From NCBI GenBank assembly GCA_963969495.1, contig OZ018328.1, positions 1,116,001 to 1,180,000 on the forward strand: a stretch of DNA of 64,000 nt. The letters are read 5' to 3'. Below, piece after piece: positions 11,159 through 21,139 of this stretch (positions within the stretch are counted from its first letter, which is position 1; each line of letters begins with the position of its first letter). The position numbers were made by a program, and so were the translations under genes. This DNA is from Ceratothoa steindachneri (Eukaryota; Arthropoda; Malacostraca; Isopoda; Cymothoidae). The notes below the pieces were generated by a model. The model made no database searches. It was not told the DNA's origin and was given only the letters and a program-made list of their open reading frames with translations.

Positions 11159-11698
11159 TCAGTCCTCGCACTCTTTGGCATGCTCATTCCCAGCAATTCC
11201 TACATGTCCAGGAATGCAACAGAAGATAATATCAAAATCCGCCCGGCTCGCCAAAACAGTGGCATCACGGATATCGCAAACCAGGGGATGCGGAGATTCC
11301 AATGCCCCGAGAGCACTCAGGGCGCTTTGTGAGTCGCTATAGGTCGCAATCTGGTCTCCGAACCGGGCACGTCGTGTAATCTCCCGTACCGAGTGGTGTA
11401 TTTCCACCAGCTCAGCCGTGAAGACAGACGCAGCGCCTGGTAGAGCCCCACTGACTTCAAATAGAGGGGATACGGCGTGGAAGCCGACCCCCTCTTGGGA
11501 CTTGGAGCCATCCGTATACACTGGCACGGTTCCAGCGTGATACGATGTGTTCTCCAAAAAGGTTGAACGCAATACTCCCGGTGCTGTACAAGCTTTGGGA
11601 GCAGAGGCGTGGTGACAAATAGCCAAATGTGGTACCCTCCAGGGTGGCATCCTGGGCAGAGCCAGGGGAGCCACCGGCTCGAGAGCTATACCTCTCAA
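11159..11698 (-). CDS. RNase H domain of element E
   Basis: Encoded at the 3' end of ORF2. Readable motifs are VYTDGSKS (first catalytic Asp), FTAELVEI (Glu), TYSDSQSAL (Asp) and PGHVGIAGNE, in the order expected for a retroelement RNase H. The final Asp of the usual GNExAD context reads as Lys (NEHAKE). The domain would degrade the RNA strand during target-primed reverse transcription. About 180 codons are open here, but the upstream join to RT is broken by a frame change near 11700-11773. Confidence 0.8.
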   Translation of the reverse strand: MRGIALEPVAPLALPRMPPWRVPHLAICHHASAPKACTAPGVLRSTFLENTSYHAGTVPVYTDGSKSQEGVGFHAVSPLFEVSGALPGAASVFTAELVEIHHSVREITRRARFGDQIATYSDSQSALSALGALESPHPLVCDIRDATVLASRADFDIIFCCIPGHVGIAGNEHAKECED

Positions 11699-11772
11699 AG
11701 GAATTTCCTGGCTCTAAACCCAAAGGGCTTATGGGATGACGTGCGTCTCTCGGCGGAAAGGCACCGTTCAGA

Positions 11773-13480
11773 TCAGCTGCGGATGCAGAGCTGTTGGCGA
11801 CAGAGGGAGGCGCCGGGCTCGCACGTACAGGCGAGTATGCACTGCATGCAGCATAAAGCAAGTGGCATCTCCGGAAAATCAACCAACAGGCTCTCAATGT
11901 GGGAAGTGCGGAAGGCACCGGTCGCAAGGCGAAGGCCGGTGTGGTGGATCGTGTCCACCTTCCGCAATAAATGTTCGGCTGCGGATGCATAAAACTCGCA
12001 TCCGTAGTTGAGCTTTGAATGAACAAAGGATCGATAAAAAAGTAAGGCAGTAGCCCTATCAGCGCCCCAAGCGCTGAATGTCACGGAACGGAGAATATCC
12101 ATGGCGCGGGTACAAGAGACACTAAAGCTGCGAATATGAGCCTCCCGGTGAGGCATCAGTCAAATACAAGACCAAGGAAACGGTGCGATTCAACCACTTC
12201 CAGGCGCACCATATTAAAAAACAAATCTGGGTCAGCGTGGAGCCGTGGATGTGGGCAGAAGTGCACCACCTTAGTCTTGGCCAAAGAAAACCAAAACCTG
12301 TGCGCTTCGGCATAGTGAGAGACGCGGTTCAATGCTTGTTGGAGTCGACGCTCAAGAGTTGGCATCTGGCCGGGCCAAAAGAGATCGAGAGGTCGTCCAC
12401 GTAGAGCGTAGCAAGATCATCTTCTGGCAGCACCGAGGTGATGCCTTTGATGCTCAGGGCAAAGAGTGTGACACTGAGGACACTTCCCTGTGGGACACCC
12501 TTATCCTGCTCCATTGGGCCAGAAAAAGCTCCCCCCACCCGTACGAGCAATCGAGGATCTTGCAAAAATTGAGATATAAAGATTATGAGGTGTCCCCTCA
12601 CCCCCATCGTGTGGAGAGTCTCCATGATACCGTATCGCCATGCGGTATCATAGGCCTTCTCCAGATCGAAAGACACCGTGGCGTAGTCCTGTCTATGAAG
12701 GAAGGCCTGGCAGATGGCATTTTCCAGTTGGAGCAGAGCATCCAACATGGAGTGGAAATTGTGGAAGCTGCACTGTGCAGAAGACTGATGGCATCAGCTG
12801 TCTAGGAAAAAGGCTAATCTAACAGTTACCAATTTCTCCATCAATTTGCACACGCAAGAGGTTAGAGAGATTGGGCGGAAACCGGCCGGGGTAGAGTGAT
12901 CTCTCCCCGGTTTACGAATGGCGAGCTCAGTAGCGATTCAACAGGAATTTGGAAGACCCTCCAACCAGAGCCTGTTGAACAAATCTAAGAGAAAAGCCAT
13001 GTCTCGCTCACTCAAGTGTCAAAGCATGGCGTATGGGACATCGTACGGACCATGGGCTTTGTTCGCGCACGAAGCAAGAGCGGAACAACACTCACTCACA
13101 GTAAACTTGTCGTTGAAGGGTTCTCTGCCTCTGGAGGTAAAGTAAAGCCAGCGGCCTTCCCGACATTGCCACGTGCATTGAATGCTGTCGGAGCAGCATC
13201 CCGGCTAGAGAATGTGGAGTACGCGGTCGTGAAGGATTCCGCCACGGATGGGGGGTCCGAGATTGCGGTCCCATTCTCCTGGAGAATGGGAGGGAAGACC
13301 TGTGATAACTTGCCCCGAATCCTTTTGACTCGCTTCCACACCTCTGCCAGAGGGGTCTTCCCATTAAGTGAAGACACGTATGCTCGCCAAGTAGAGCGGC
13401 GGGCGTGCTTCGAAATATACCGGAACCTAGCCCTAGAAATTCAGCGACAGTGAAATCGTTCAGGCGGCGCTTATAGCACA
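11773..13480 (-). pseudogene. Reverse transcriptase of element E, frameshifted
   Basis: The RT is read in pieces: 13096-13377 (pre-RT), about 12749-13090 (includes FRPISLTSCVCK), 12329-12748 ([24 protein letters not shown] and catalytic LYVDDLSISF), 12156-12365 and 11773-12156 (thumb and connection, with AWGADRATALLFYRSFV). Block order and YVDD are intact, but at least four frame changes separate the pieces. In an intact element this enzyme copies element RNA at a nicked chromosomal target. Confidence 0.8.
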
Positions 13481-13599
13481 TTTAGGCATAACGCTTCAGT
13501 TTGAGGGCCATCTCACACTTGGCGTGCAAAACGGCCAGACGTTCTGGGAATAGTAGTCAGGCCCTCGGCGATGAGGATGCAGGAGAAGAATTCAACAGC

Positions 13600-14304
13600 C
13601 TAATCTACTGACCTAAACTCCCTAACTGAGATAGAGAATTCAGTCATTTCCTGAAATGCAGGCCACCGCGTCTGCGCGAAGCACCACCGAGGTGGGCTCT
13701 CAGGCGGCAGTTGCCCTGAAAATGATATTTGAATGGGAAATTGATCACTACCATGGAAGTCATTGAAGACACCCCAATCAAAATCAGGCTGTGCATCCGA
13801 AGAGCACAAAGATACATCAAGGCAAGAAAATGAAGTGGTTTTCGGGCAGTGATGCATAAACTCATCCACATTGAGGACACCCATCTCAAGCTCTTCGATC
13901 AGATCGGCAAGGACTTGTCCCCTGGGATTTATTGAGTAATCTCCCCAGAGAGGATGTCTGCCATTCAGATCTCCAAGCAAGAGAAAGGGCCTCAGCAACC
14001 GTGCCACGATGCGGCGGAAGTTCCTCGCGTCTAAGTCGGCTGACGGTGGAATGTACGCAGAAATGATAGTATACCTCCTATCCAGGTGAAGCTCCACAGC
14101 CACTGCCTGAAAGGAGGTATCTAAAGTGAAAGGAAGAACGGAGACATCATGCTGGGTGTAAACCGCGCATCCCCCAGCCCGGCCCCCATCTCGTGGTGGT
14201 GGGGTCGCAAGACCCTTATACCCCGGGAGGACGGGCAGTGGGCATGTGCCTAGCATGGTCTCCTGCAAAAAAATCGTTGGCCCAAGGGTCCACGGCAATT
14301 CCAT
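13600..14304 (-). CDS. APE-type endonuclease domain of element E
   Basis: 234 aa of the apurinic-endonuclease-like domain that nicks the target DNA. Motifs: FLQET (metal-binding Glu), ISAYIPPS, LLGDLNGRHPLWG (catalytic Asp-Asn region) and GSDQFPI near the C-terminus. The last motif is normally SDH; here the catalytic His is Gln, so the domain is probably inactive. The frame is otherwise clean. The usual N-terminal QWN motif is not in this frame, so the start is lost or shifted upstream. Confidence 0.75.
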   Translation of the reverse strand: MELPWTLGPTIFLQETMLGTCPLPVLPGYKGLATPPPRDGGRAGGCAVYTQHDVSVLPFTLDTSFQAVAVELHLDRRYTIISAYIPPSADLDARNFRRIVARLLRPFLLLGDLNGRHPLWGDYSINPRGQVLADLIEELEMGVLNVDEFMHHCPKTTSFSCLDVSLCSSDAQPDFDWGVFNDFHGSDQFPIQISFSGQLPPESPPRWCFAQTRWPAFQEMTEFSISVREFRSVD

Positions 14305-14599
14305 TGAAGCAATATGCCCTCCAGGCCTAGCTAGGAGGAGATGCAGGGGCCCTCTTCGAACAGAAGACCAAGGGAATGGCTGTATGCTTCCTGGAGGCAG
14401 AACCCCAGGCGCTGTTGGCCGGACAAAAGCAGGAAAGGCGTTGTCACCTTCGAGGACTTATTGGGGGAGGTTGGGCTCGCCATGCGAATCTTTTCCTCCC
14501 TCCACCTCGAAACCTTAGGCAGGCGTTACGGCTTCGGAAGCGAGGGGCCCTCTTTTTGAGGAACCACCGTCTCTGAGTCACTAAGCCCACTACTAGGCA

Positions 14600-15642
14600 T
14601 GGGCGAAGGAGCCGAAGCTCCTTTGTTGCTGTCCTCCTTTCGGGGGACAGCTTTAGGAACCCCGGAAGATGGCCTAGCGACCAACTTCAGGAACCCGCAG
14701 AAGGGCTCCGAATGGGCACGGAAACAACCGTGTTCGTTGGCCTGGATGGGCCAAGAGCAGATGGTGCCTTTCTAACTATTGAGGCATATGACGTCCTAGG
14801 AAGAGCCGGGCGTGCCAGTACCAAGTCTTTAGCCTCACGGAATGAGAGTCGATCCTGGGCCTGAACAGCCAGGATTTCTTTCTCAAGGAGATATGCACCA
14901 CATTACTTCGAAAAAGCGGGGTGAGGCTCTCCGCAATTGACACACTTGGTCACACAGGATTTAGACTTATCGTGTGCGGCCTTGGAGCAATTTACACACA
15001 CTTCGTGTGAATGCCTTCACGCGGTAGCGGTACCAACTGGCACGCACCGACTCAGGGAGCTTGTCACAGTCGAACGTGACGAAGAGTGTAGGGGTGGGTC
15101 TCGAGGCCCCTCCCTGTTTTCTCATCACACGTTCGACCTTGACTACCCCATGGTCGGTGAGCTCTAAGGTGATGTCCTCTATAGAGTAGTCAACGAGTTC
15201 CCTCGTATAAACTACTCCTTTCACAAAGTTCATGGTAGAGTGCGGCGTCACACTCACCGGGATGCCATGAAGTGTCCGAAGAGCACTTATCTTGGCCGCC
15301 TCGGCGGGATTCGCCGCATTCGCCAGAAGGCTCCTGTCCGAGAAATGGGTCACCTTTGGCTCTCTACCAATTGCACTAGCTAATCCTCTCCTCTGATGGA
15401 TCATGTTGCCCTTGGCTAACATGGTGCCATCAGTGGAGCGAATAACGAGGAAGCGTTTGAAGCCAGCGGGCTCAAAAATGCCAGGTAACCTCTGAATCAG
15501 GGGCCGCGATGTTATCGAGGCTCGCCCTGTGCCCTTTTCATCTTTGTCATAGTCAGAGGCTCCACACGCGGAGGGGCAGAGGGGCCGGATGTGCCGATCT
15601 TGGCTTGGTCACTTACCGTAGCAGCAGACCTATCCGTCCCCG
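14600..15642 (-). pseudogene. ORF1 of element E, central and C-terminal part
   Basis: Clean part 14967-15422 (151 aa) encodes an RRM-like ORF1 core (IPVSVTPHSTMNFVKG, LFVTFDCDKLPESVRASW), a pattern seen in ORF1 of I and Jockey elements just before the knuckles. Below 14967 the CCHC region survives only in shifted frames. It is cut at 15642 by element F and continues at 19227. The product would coat element RNA. Confidence 0.65.
15639..15642. repeat. Target-site duplication of F (left copy, CCCG)
   Basis: CCCG immediately precedes the TGTGGTGG start of the left LTR. The same four bases follow the right LTR at 19227-19230. Four-base duplications are normal for Gypsy-type integration. Confidence 0.8.
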
Positions 15643-16388
15643 TGTGGTGGGGCGAATGTGAGTGTGTGTAAAAGGGCCATTCTCCCACCCCTTTTCTCAG
15701 TACCCTCTCCCTCCCTCTGTAAGAATGTGTGTGAATGGGAATGGGTTTGTTTTTTTGTTTATTTTATGTATAAAATAATTTACCATGTTTTTTTTTCTTT
15801 CTTTCCAGGCCTCATATTCTGGAAAGATAGGACTTAGTTTCGTATATCCTTATATTACAAACAAAGCGTTATATCCTGGAAAGCTATATTATCATTAATA
15901 AATAAAGGCCATTAGTATAGCTTAATGAAGGAGGGCTTATAATAGCCACGTAATCTTTTTTTTAAAGTCATTATCTTCCATCAAGCGCAGAGGCGCCACA
16001 CTTGTAAGTCCTAGGCATTTTGCTCGCTCGAGTGGCAGGTGGCTGGACATCTTCCCATCCTCTTTGTATAAAGTGAGGCCTTGATTGTTGTGTATATATT
16101 GACTGTTGTAGTCAGGATTTTTTTTTTGGTTGTTTGATTTTTTATGATTATTAGGATAGATTAAATAGTATTCATATATATAGGATTTTCTTTTTGTATT
16201 TTTGGCCAAAAAGTAAGATCTCCAATATAATCGCCCCCTCTCTATTGTAGATATTTTGTAAATTTTTTTTGTAAGTAAAGGGACTGTATATACAATCCGT
16301 TTCATTCTCCTTCGATTTCTCACGTCCGGATAGTGTAGGAAGCGGGTCGGATCGATTGGGGGTTAGTTTAGATTTTTGGCCCGCTACA
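15643..16388 (+). repeat. 5' LTR of element F
   Basis: 746 bp, from TGTGGTGGGGCG to CCCGCTACA. It contains the AGGGCCATTCTCCCACCCC block near 15677 and AATAAATAAA at about 15896. It carries the element promoter and polyadenylation functions by analogy with LTRs; no specific promoter box is claimed. Confidence 0.9.
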
Positions 16389-16390
16389 TT

Positions 16391-16408
16391 TGGCGCCCGA
16401 ATAGGGAC
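16391..16408 (+). other. Primer-binding site of F (tRNA-Lys type)
   Basis: TGGCGCCCGAATAGGGAC, two bases after the LTR. It equals the lentiviral tRNA-Lys3 PBS except for one C-to-T change, so tRNA-Lys is the likely primer of minus-strand synthesis. Confidence 0.75.
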
Positions 16409-16525
16409 GTGAGACTTCGAAACTGGGAGCGTGACTGGATTGGATTGCAGTCCATACCCAATTAGTGTGACAAGTAGTTTGATTGATTTTTCCCTTCTCC
16501 TATCTTTTTTACTAACTTGGGAACA

Positions 16526-18241
16526 ATGGCTGTAGCAGAAACGTTGAATGAAGAAGTAGTGCGATTGAGACTGGAGTTGAGAAAGAAAGAAGAGGAGTGT
16601 GAAATGTTACGGGGAATGATGGAGGGAATGGAGAATAAAATAAAAGGGATGAATGAAAAGACTGATAGGATGAAGAAGGAAATGGGAGACCGACAGGATC
16701 AGACGGACCGACGGATGCAGGACCTGTATGACATGATGAAGGGGTCAGGACCGGCCCTAGGACCCTGGACCTTGACCCCTGCTCCGACTGAAGGGAATAA
16801 GACTAATGGGATCAATGGGAGTGTGTGCCAGTCTAGAGAGGATAGGGTGATTATGAGTGATAGGAAGGACGGAGAATGGAAGAGAGTTGAATGCAAGAGA
16901 AGAAGGAAGAGTGGTGCAAAGGGGAAGGATAGGAAGGTAAGAGGCAAAAGTGTGGACTCATTGTACTCGGATGAAGGAGAGAGTGATGGTATGATTGATA
17001 TGAGTGAGAGTGAAGGCAGCTCAAGTGAGAGTGAAGTGAATGTGGGAAAGGGTATTTTGATAAGGGAAGTGCCAAAGATAGATAGATTTAGGTTACATGG
17101 TGGGAAAAGTGTGGAAGAATTCTTCGGGGAATTTGAGCGATATTGTAAGCTCAAGTACCCGGAGAATAAGGGATACTGGATGAATGTTTTGGGGGAATGT
17201 TTGGAGGGAAAAGTATTGGAGTTTTTCCGCGTGATTACAAGTGTGGGGGAACCAAGGTACGATGTGGTGAAGAAGCGGATGATTGGACAGGTGAAATGAA
17301 TGAAAGAGAGTGTGAAGTATAAAAGGGTAAATGAATTTGAGAAGGCTCGAATGGGGAAGAGTGAAAGTGTGAATATGTATGCACATAGGCTTGAGAGTAT
17401 GGCAAGAACGAGGTATGGTGATGATGATGTAAATGAATGTAAACCACTCATGAGGAAGTTTTTGGACACGATCCCACGAAAGGTGAGTGAATGGCTGGGT
17501 GGAAAGAGAAAGGAGAGAGTGAGACTGACAGGTGAACGGTTGATGTGGGAGGATGTGTTGGAACTGTTAGAAGATGGACGATTTGATGATGAAAGCGATC
17601 TAGAAGAGGATGGATGGTACAGTGTGAATGTTGGGGGTAAGAAGCCCAGGAGCTTTCATCCACCCCGGCAGTTTGTCAGCTACAGGGATGCCCTGAAGGC
17701 TGCACCAGCTGGAGTGATGTCAAACTTCCTGGGCCGGCAGAATGGATGGGCAAATGGAGGGTGGTCGAATGGAAGGGGGCAGATGAATTTCAAGCGTGGG
17801 AACGGATATATGAGAGAGAAACCGAGGTATGTCCCAGCAAATGAGAGACCGAATGGTGTGAGAAAGATTGTGGAATGTCGTCGGTGTGGAAGGAAAGGTC
17901 ATATGTTGGCAGAATGTAGGTGGACATCTGGTGCGTGTTTTGGGTGTGGTAAGAAAGGGCATATGATAAAGGATTGCCAGGAAAGTGTGAAAGAGTGCTT
18001 CGAGTGTAAAGAAATAGGCCATTTGAAGAAAGATTGTCCGAGGTTGAATGGTGAAGCAACTGCTGGGGAAAGTATGAAATATGCATGTGGTAATTGTGGA
18101 AAGGCTGGTCATTATGCAAGGATGTGTCGTGACCAGAGGAATGTATGTAGCTATTGTGCGATGGAAGGACATTCAAGTGAAAAGTGTTGGATTAGACTGA
18201 GAGCGCAAGGTGTGAATGGAAAGTCTGAAGCGGGAAACTGA
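16526..18241 (+). pseudogene. Gag of element F, one in-frame stop
   Basis: About 570 codons. The ATG at 16526 follows a short leader. Domains in order: a coiled coil in the first 70 residues (EVVRLRLELRKKEEE); Pro/Thr linker with GPALGPWTLTPAPT; basic region, then an acidic Ser patch; capsid-like region (EVPKIDRFRLHGG, FFGEFERYC, KYPENKGYW); Gly/Asn/Arg stretch near 17745; five CCHC knuckles over 17876-18187. A TGA at 17297-17299 interrupts the frame where copy C has CGA, a CpG-type change. Otherwise the frame is clean. It ends at TGA 18239-18241, immediately after GGGAAAC. Confidence 0.85.
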
Positions 18242-18272
18242 ATGGTAAGAGTGTACCTGCTGAAGTATCCTC
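18232..18272 (+). promoter_or_regulatory. -1 frameshift signal of F: GGGAAAC plus stem-loop
   Basis: GGGAAAC (18232-18238) reads G GGA AAC in the gag frame, directly before TGA. Slipping back one base enters the protease frame, which is open from here. Ten bases downstream 18249-18256 can pair with 18265-18272 (one mismatch, one wobble). The same heptamer serves gag-pro shifting in some type D retroviruses. Confidence 0.7.
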
Positions 18273-18279
18273 TGGGTGC

Positions 18280-18738
18280 ATGAGTGTGAGTAATGTGTTG
18301 GTAAGTCTGTCTAGTGTGAAAGTGCTGTCTGGTAGGAAGTATGAGTGTCTGAGTGTGAAGGTGGAGTTGAATGGAATTGAGTGTTTGGCTTTAATAGATT
18401 CTGGATGCAAGGCGAGCTTGGTGTATAAAGATGTGTATGACAAGTTTAGCAAAAAAGCCCTCCTGTCTGAGTGCAAGGGTAGTTTAGTAGGTATTGGTAA
18501 TAGGAGAGTGCCTGTGATTGGAATGATAAGGTCACCTGTTCGAATGCATGGTATGATGATGAATGAATGTGAATTTTCTGTGATTGATAAGGTGAGTAGT
18601 GAGTATGGTGTGATTTTGGGCTATGATTTTATGAAAATGAATCGTATGGCCTCATATTCTGGAAAGATAGGACTTAGTTTCGTATATCCTTATATTACAA
18701 ACAAAGCGTTATATCCTGGAAAGCTATATTATCATTAA
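18280..18738 (+). pseudogene. Protease of element F, truncated by deletion
   Basis: Reads from the -1 frame of gag. It contains ALIDSGCKASLV (catalytic Asp-Ser-Gly) and VILGYDFMKMN. At 18648 the element sequence switches to LTR, so the last 30 residues of the open frame are LTR-encoded and not protease. The retained part covers the catalytic loop and the ILGxD region but probably lacks the true C-terminus and all of RT and integrase. Confidence 0.8.
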
Positions 18739-19226
18739 TAAATAAAGGCCATTAGTATAGCTTAATGAAGGAGGGCTTATAATAGCCACGTAAGCTTTTT
18801 TTAAAGTCATTATCTTCCATCAAGCGCAGAGGCGCCACACTTGTAAGTCCTAGGCATTTTGCTCGCTCGAGTGGCAGGTGGCTGGACATCTTCCCATCCT
18901 CTTTGTATAAAGTGAGGCCTTGATTGTTGTGTATATATTGACTGTTGTAGTCAGGATTTTTTTTTTGGTTGTTTGATTTTTTATGTTTATTAGGATAGAT
19001 TAAATAGTATTCATATATATAGGATTTTCTTTTTGTATTTTTGGCCAAAAAGTAAGATCTCCAATATAATTGCCCCCTCTCTATTGTAGATATTTTGTAA
19101 ATTTTTTTGTAAGTAAAGGGACTGTATATACAATCCGTTTCATTCTCCTTCGATTTCTCACGTCCGGATAGTGTAGGAAGCGGGTTGGATCGATTGGGGG
19201 TTAGTTTAGATTTTCGGCCCGCTACA
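18648..19226 (+). repeat. 3' LTR of F, missing its first 165 bp
   Basis: 579 bp matching 15808-16388. It ends in GCTACA and is followed by the CCCG TSD. Its truncated start forms the deletion junction with the protease coding sequence. Confidence 0.9.
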
Positions 19227-19950
19227 CCCGCAGCCCCTGCAGATGGAGAGGAGCCCCGAGTCTTCTTTTTCTTTTTCGGAGACGAGGGCGGGGAATGAAC
19301 CTGCTTCTAACCTCCGCCCGAAGGAATCCCCAGGCCAGATGGGCCGGCGTCAACCAAGTCCTTTTCCAAAATGGAGAAGGTCCTGGTAGTGGTAGGAGCA
19401 CCGGTCGGAGGAGATCCCTCCCCTCCTTGTACTACCTCAGAAACCCTAGCTGTTTGCGGAGGACCTTGCATAGGGGTGGATTCAGGTTCGGTGCTTGGTG
19501 CTGAGCCCGGAGTCCCCCTCCATGAAAGGCCCTACCGTCTGAGGCTGGGTTGCCTCAAGGACCATGTCTACCTCTGGGGGGGGGGCCTCCAGTTGGTCAC
19601 CCCCCCCCCCCCCAAAGCCATCGCAGGTCCCGTTGGCAGTATTGTCGTTAGTCATTTGGTGTGGGGAGGCACAGGCCTTGACCCCGGCAAGGTTAAGTAT
19701 TCTTGCCAGCAGGTCTTTTGAGAGAAGCGACCGAAGGGGCCTGGTTTTCCTCTCCCCCCTAAGGGGGTTTGCCCTACCGAGCCGCTTACACGAGGGGCGG
19801 TCGGCAATGGGCTGCCTACTGGCTTTCTTAGCAGTCCCCTTAGAAAGCAAAGGAGGGACTGCTGCTGGAAATAGGGAGGTGCCCGAAAGCACCTCCAGAG
19901 AAGGGGTTGAGGGGGAGTCCACTTCACCCGTAGGCGTAGGAGAGGAGTAA
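19227..19950 (-). pseudogene. ORF1 N-terminal region of element E
   Basis: The part of E beyond F. The minus-strand frame at 19482-19922 gives a Pro/Ser/Lys-rich, low-complexity 146 aa (LSKGTAKKASRQP, RPSCKRLGRANPL), the basic N-terminus expected of ORF1 in I-type elements. Poly-G/C runs at 19577-19612 probably cause frame slips. The 5' UTR would run to about 20057. Confidence 0.5.
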
Positions 19951-20057
19951 GCCTCCTATCTGGTTAAAGAAATATGGAGGGTCTCTTGTGCAAGCACAGG
20001 GAGGGGGACCTCCATTTTTCAGTGGAGCTGCCTGAGGGCGGCTCCATCGATGTACAA

Positions 20058-20306
20058 GGGAGAATGTGTTTGGTTATTCACTGAGGATATCCAACCAGGC
20101 TGATAATGTTCTAAAACATACATTGGAGCATAACCCACATATTACAGCAAGAGTTATAAAGGCATCTAACCCAGGGGTTTTTGGGGATGTCTGTTCAGAC
20201 AGTTTATTGCCAGGTACCGGGACTCAGTCACAGCAGCCACAAACCCATATGCAACCATCTTCAGTCACATGCAGAAAGGGCTCACAGAGTTATGTTTGCT
20301 GATAAA
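20058..20306 (+). other. Short unassigned stretch with a 78-aa open frame
   Basis: Between E and the Tc1 relic. A frame at 20066-20302 encodes a non-repetitive peptide (VLKHTLEHNPHITARV, SNPGVFGDVCSDS). I do not recognise it. It could be a scrap of host exon or of another element; there is no splice or start evidence. Confidence 0.25.
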
Positions 20307-20308
20307 TA

Positions 20309-21123
20309 CAGTGCCCACAAAAAGTATCTGATCACCTTCAAAAATTTTATTTGTTCTATCGACATCTGGTAGCTTTCATGTAACGCTCTGATATGACAGC
20401 TTTCCAATTCAACTTAAGTTAGTATTGTAGTAGCGTTTGCTGTGTATAGGCATGCATCAAATTTGTCTGATTTCATATTTTTTGACATTTAGTTATTATT
20501 CTGTGATTTTTACAGAAAGTGGTCTAAATAAAATTTATTTCTAATGTGTGCTAAGAAACAACTCCAGAGTGATTGTTGAGGTGCTAATGTTGCTCTTCAT
20601 AAATGTGGGAAATCTCAGAGGCAGATAACTAATGAATTAAACAAGGCCAAAAGTACTATTAATTTATAGGTTTCACATGCTAAAATCAATGTTAGCCTAT
20701 CTACATCAGTACCTAAAAAATTATCTGGCAGACCGAGAAGAACAAATTTGTGAACAAACATGCTTATGAAGCATTTAGTAGTGAATAATCCAACAATAAC
20801 TGTGAAAGAACTGAAATCTAATTATGAATAATTTATTAACTGATGTTTCTGAAAAACTACCTAGGAGCGGATACAAAAGGAACTCTGTATGCTATCTCAC
20901 CATGCTTCAAAGAAACGCTTCATTAATGAAAAAATGTGTAACAAACGTGTAACATTTTGTAAAAAATACATTCATTGAAGAGTGGAAAAAGTCTTATTCA
21001 GCGATGAGCCAACATTTTTAAAATTCAGAAACTGTCCAAAAAGATTCGTCAGGCCATTGGCTCAAATAGAATGGACCCTATACACCCAAAAGGCAATGAA
21101 ACACCCTCCAAGTGTGATGATTT
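20309..21123 (+). pseudogene. Tc1-type transposase relic with one terminal repeat
   Basis: Begins after TA at 20307-20308 with the terminal-repeat-like CAGTGCCCACAAAAAGTATC. Downstream, scattered frames recall Tc1 transposase: an N-terminal helix-turn-helix part around 20740-20830 and a catalytic-core segment LFSDEPTF near 20994-21020. KHPPSVMI follows just before the relic ends at about 21123. Tc1 transposases cut and paste at TA. Stops and shifts are frequent, and the element is truncated on the right by the start of CR1-like G, so the second terminal repeat is missing. Confidence 0.7.
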
Positions 21124-21139
21124 AGGGTTGTTTAAGTTT

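Larger units (their letters stand above)
15643..19226 (+). mobile_element. Gypsy-like LTR retrotransposon F, internally deleted
   Basis: A complete insertion with both outer ends and a CCCG TSD, inside I-type element E. Order: 5' LTR 15643-16388, tRNA-Lys PBS 16391-16408, gag 16526-18241, protease entered by -1 shift. At 18647/18648 the protease frame jumps into position 166 of the 3' LTR. RT, RNase H, integrase and the first 165 bp of the 3' LTR are therefore missing, so F needs a partner element to move. The overlapping LTR parts (15808-16388 and 18648-19226) differ by about five substitutions and two single-T indels, pointing to a recent insertion. Confidence 0.9.
10549..20057 (-). mobile_element. 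I/Jockey-type non-LTR retrotransposon E, split by F
   Basis: A nearly full-length element of about 5.9 kb once F (15643-19226 plus TSD) is set aside. On the minus strand: ORF1 N-terminus (19950-19227), ORF1 C-terminus (15642-14600), endonuclease (14304-13600), RT (13480-11773), RNase H (11698-11159), and a 3' UTR ending at about 10556 in GATAGGCTCATAAATTTTTTTT. An RNase H downstream of RT points to the I group of non-LTR elements. Frameshifts and stops in ORF1, RT and between domains mean it is dead. Related copies here are D, L (30764-32035) and P (61439-63540). The 5' limit near 20057 is estimated. Confidence 0.75.

Noticed and set aside
19577..19612. Poly-G and poly-C runs as a hairpin terminator or G-quadruplex
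   Set aside because: Likely homopolymer slippage in low-complexity ORF1 sequence; no supporting context.
10549..20057. E inserted cleanly into D with D resuming on the right
   Set aside because: The ORF1 upstream half of D is not found beyond 20057, so a simple insertion with both flanks cannot be shown.
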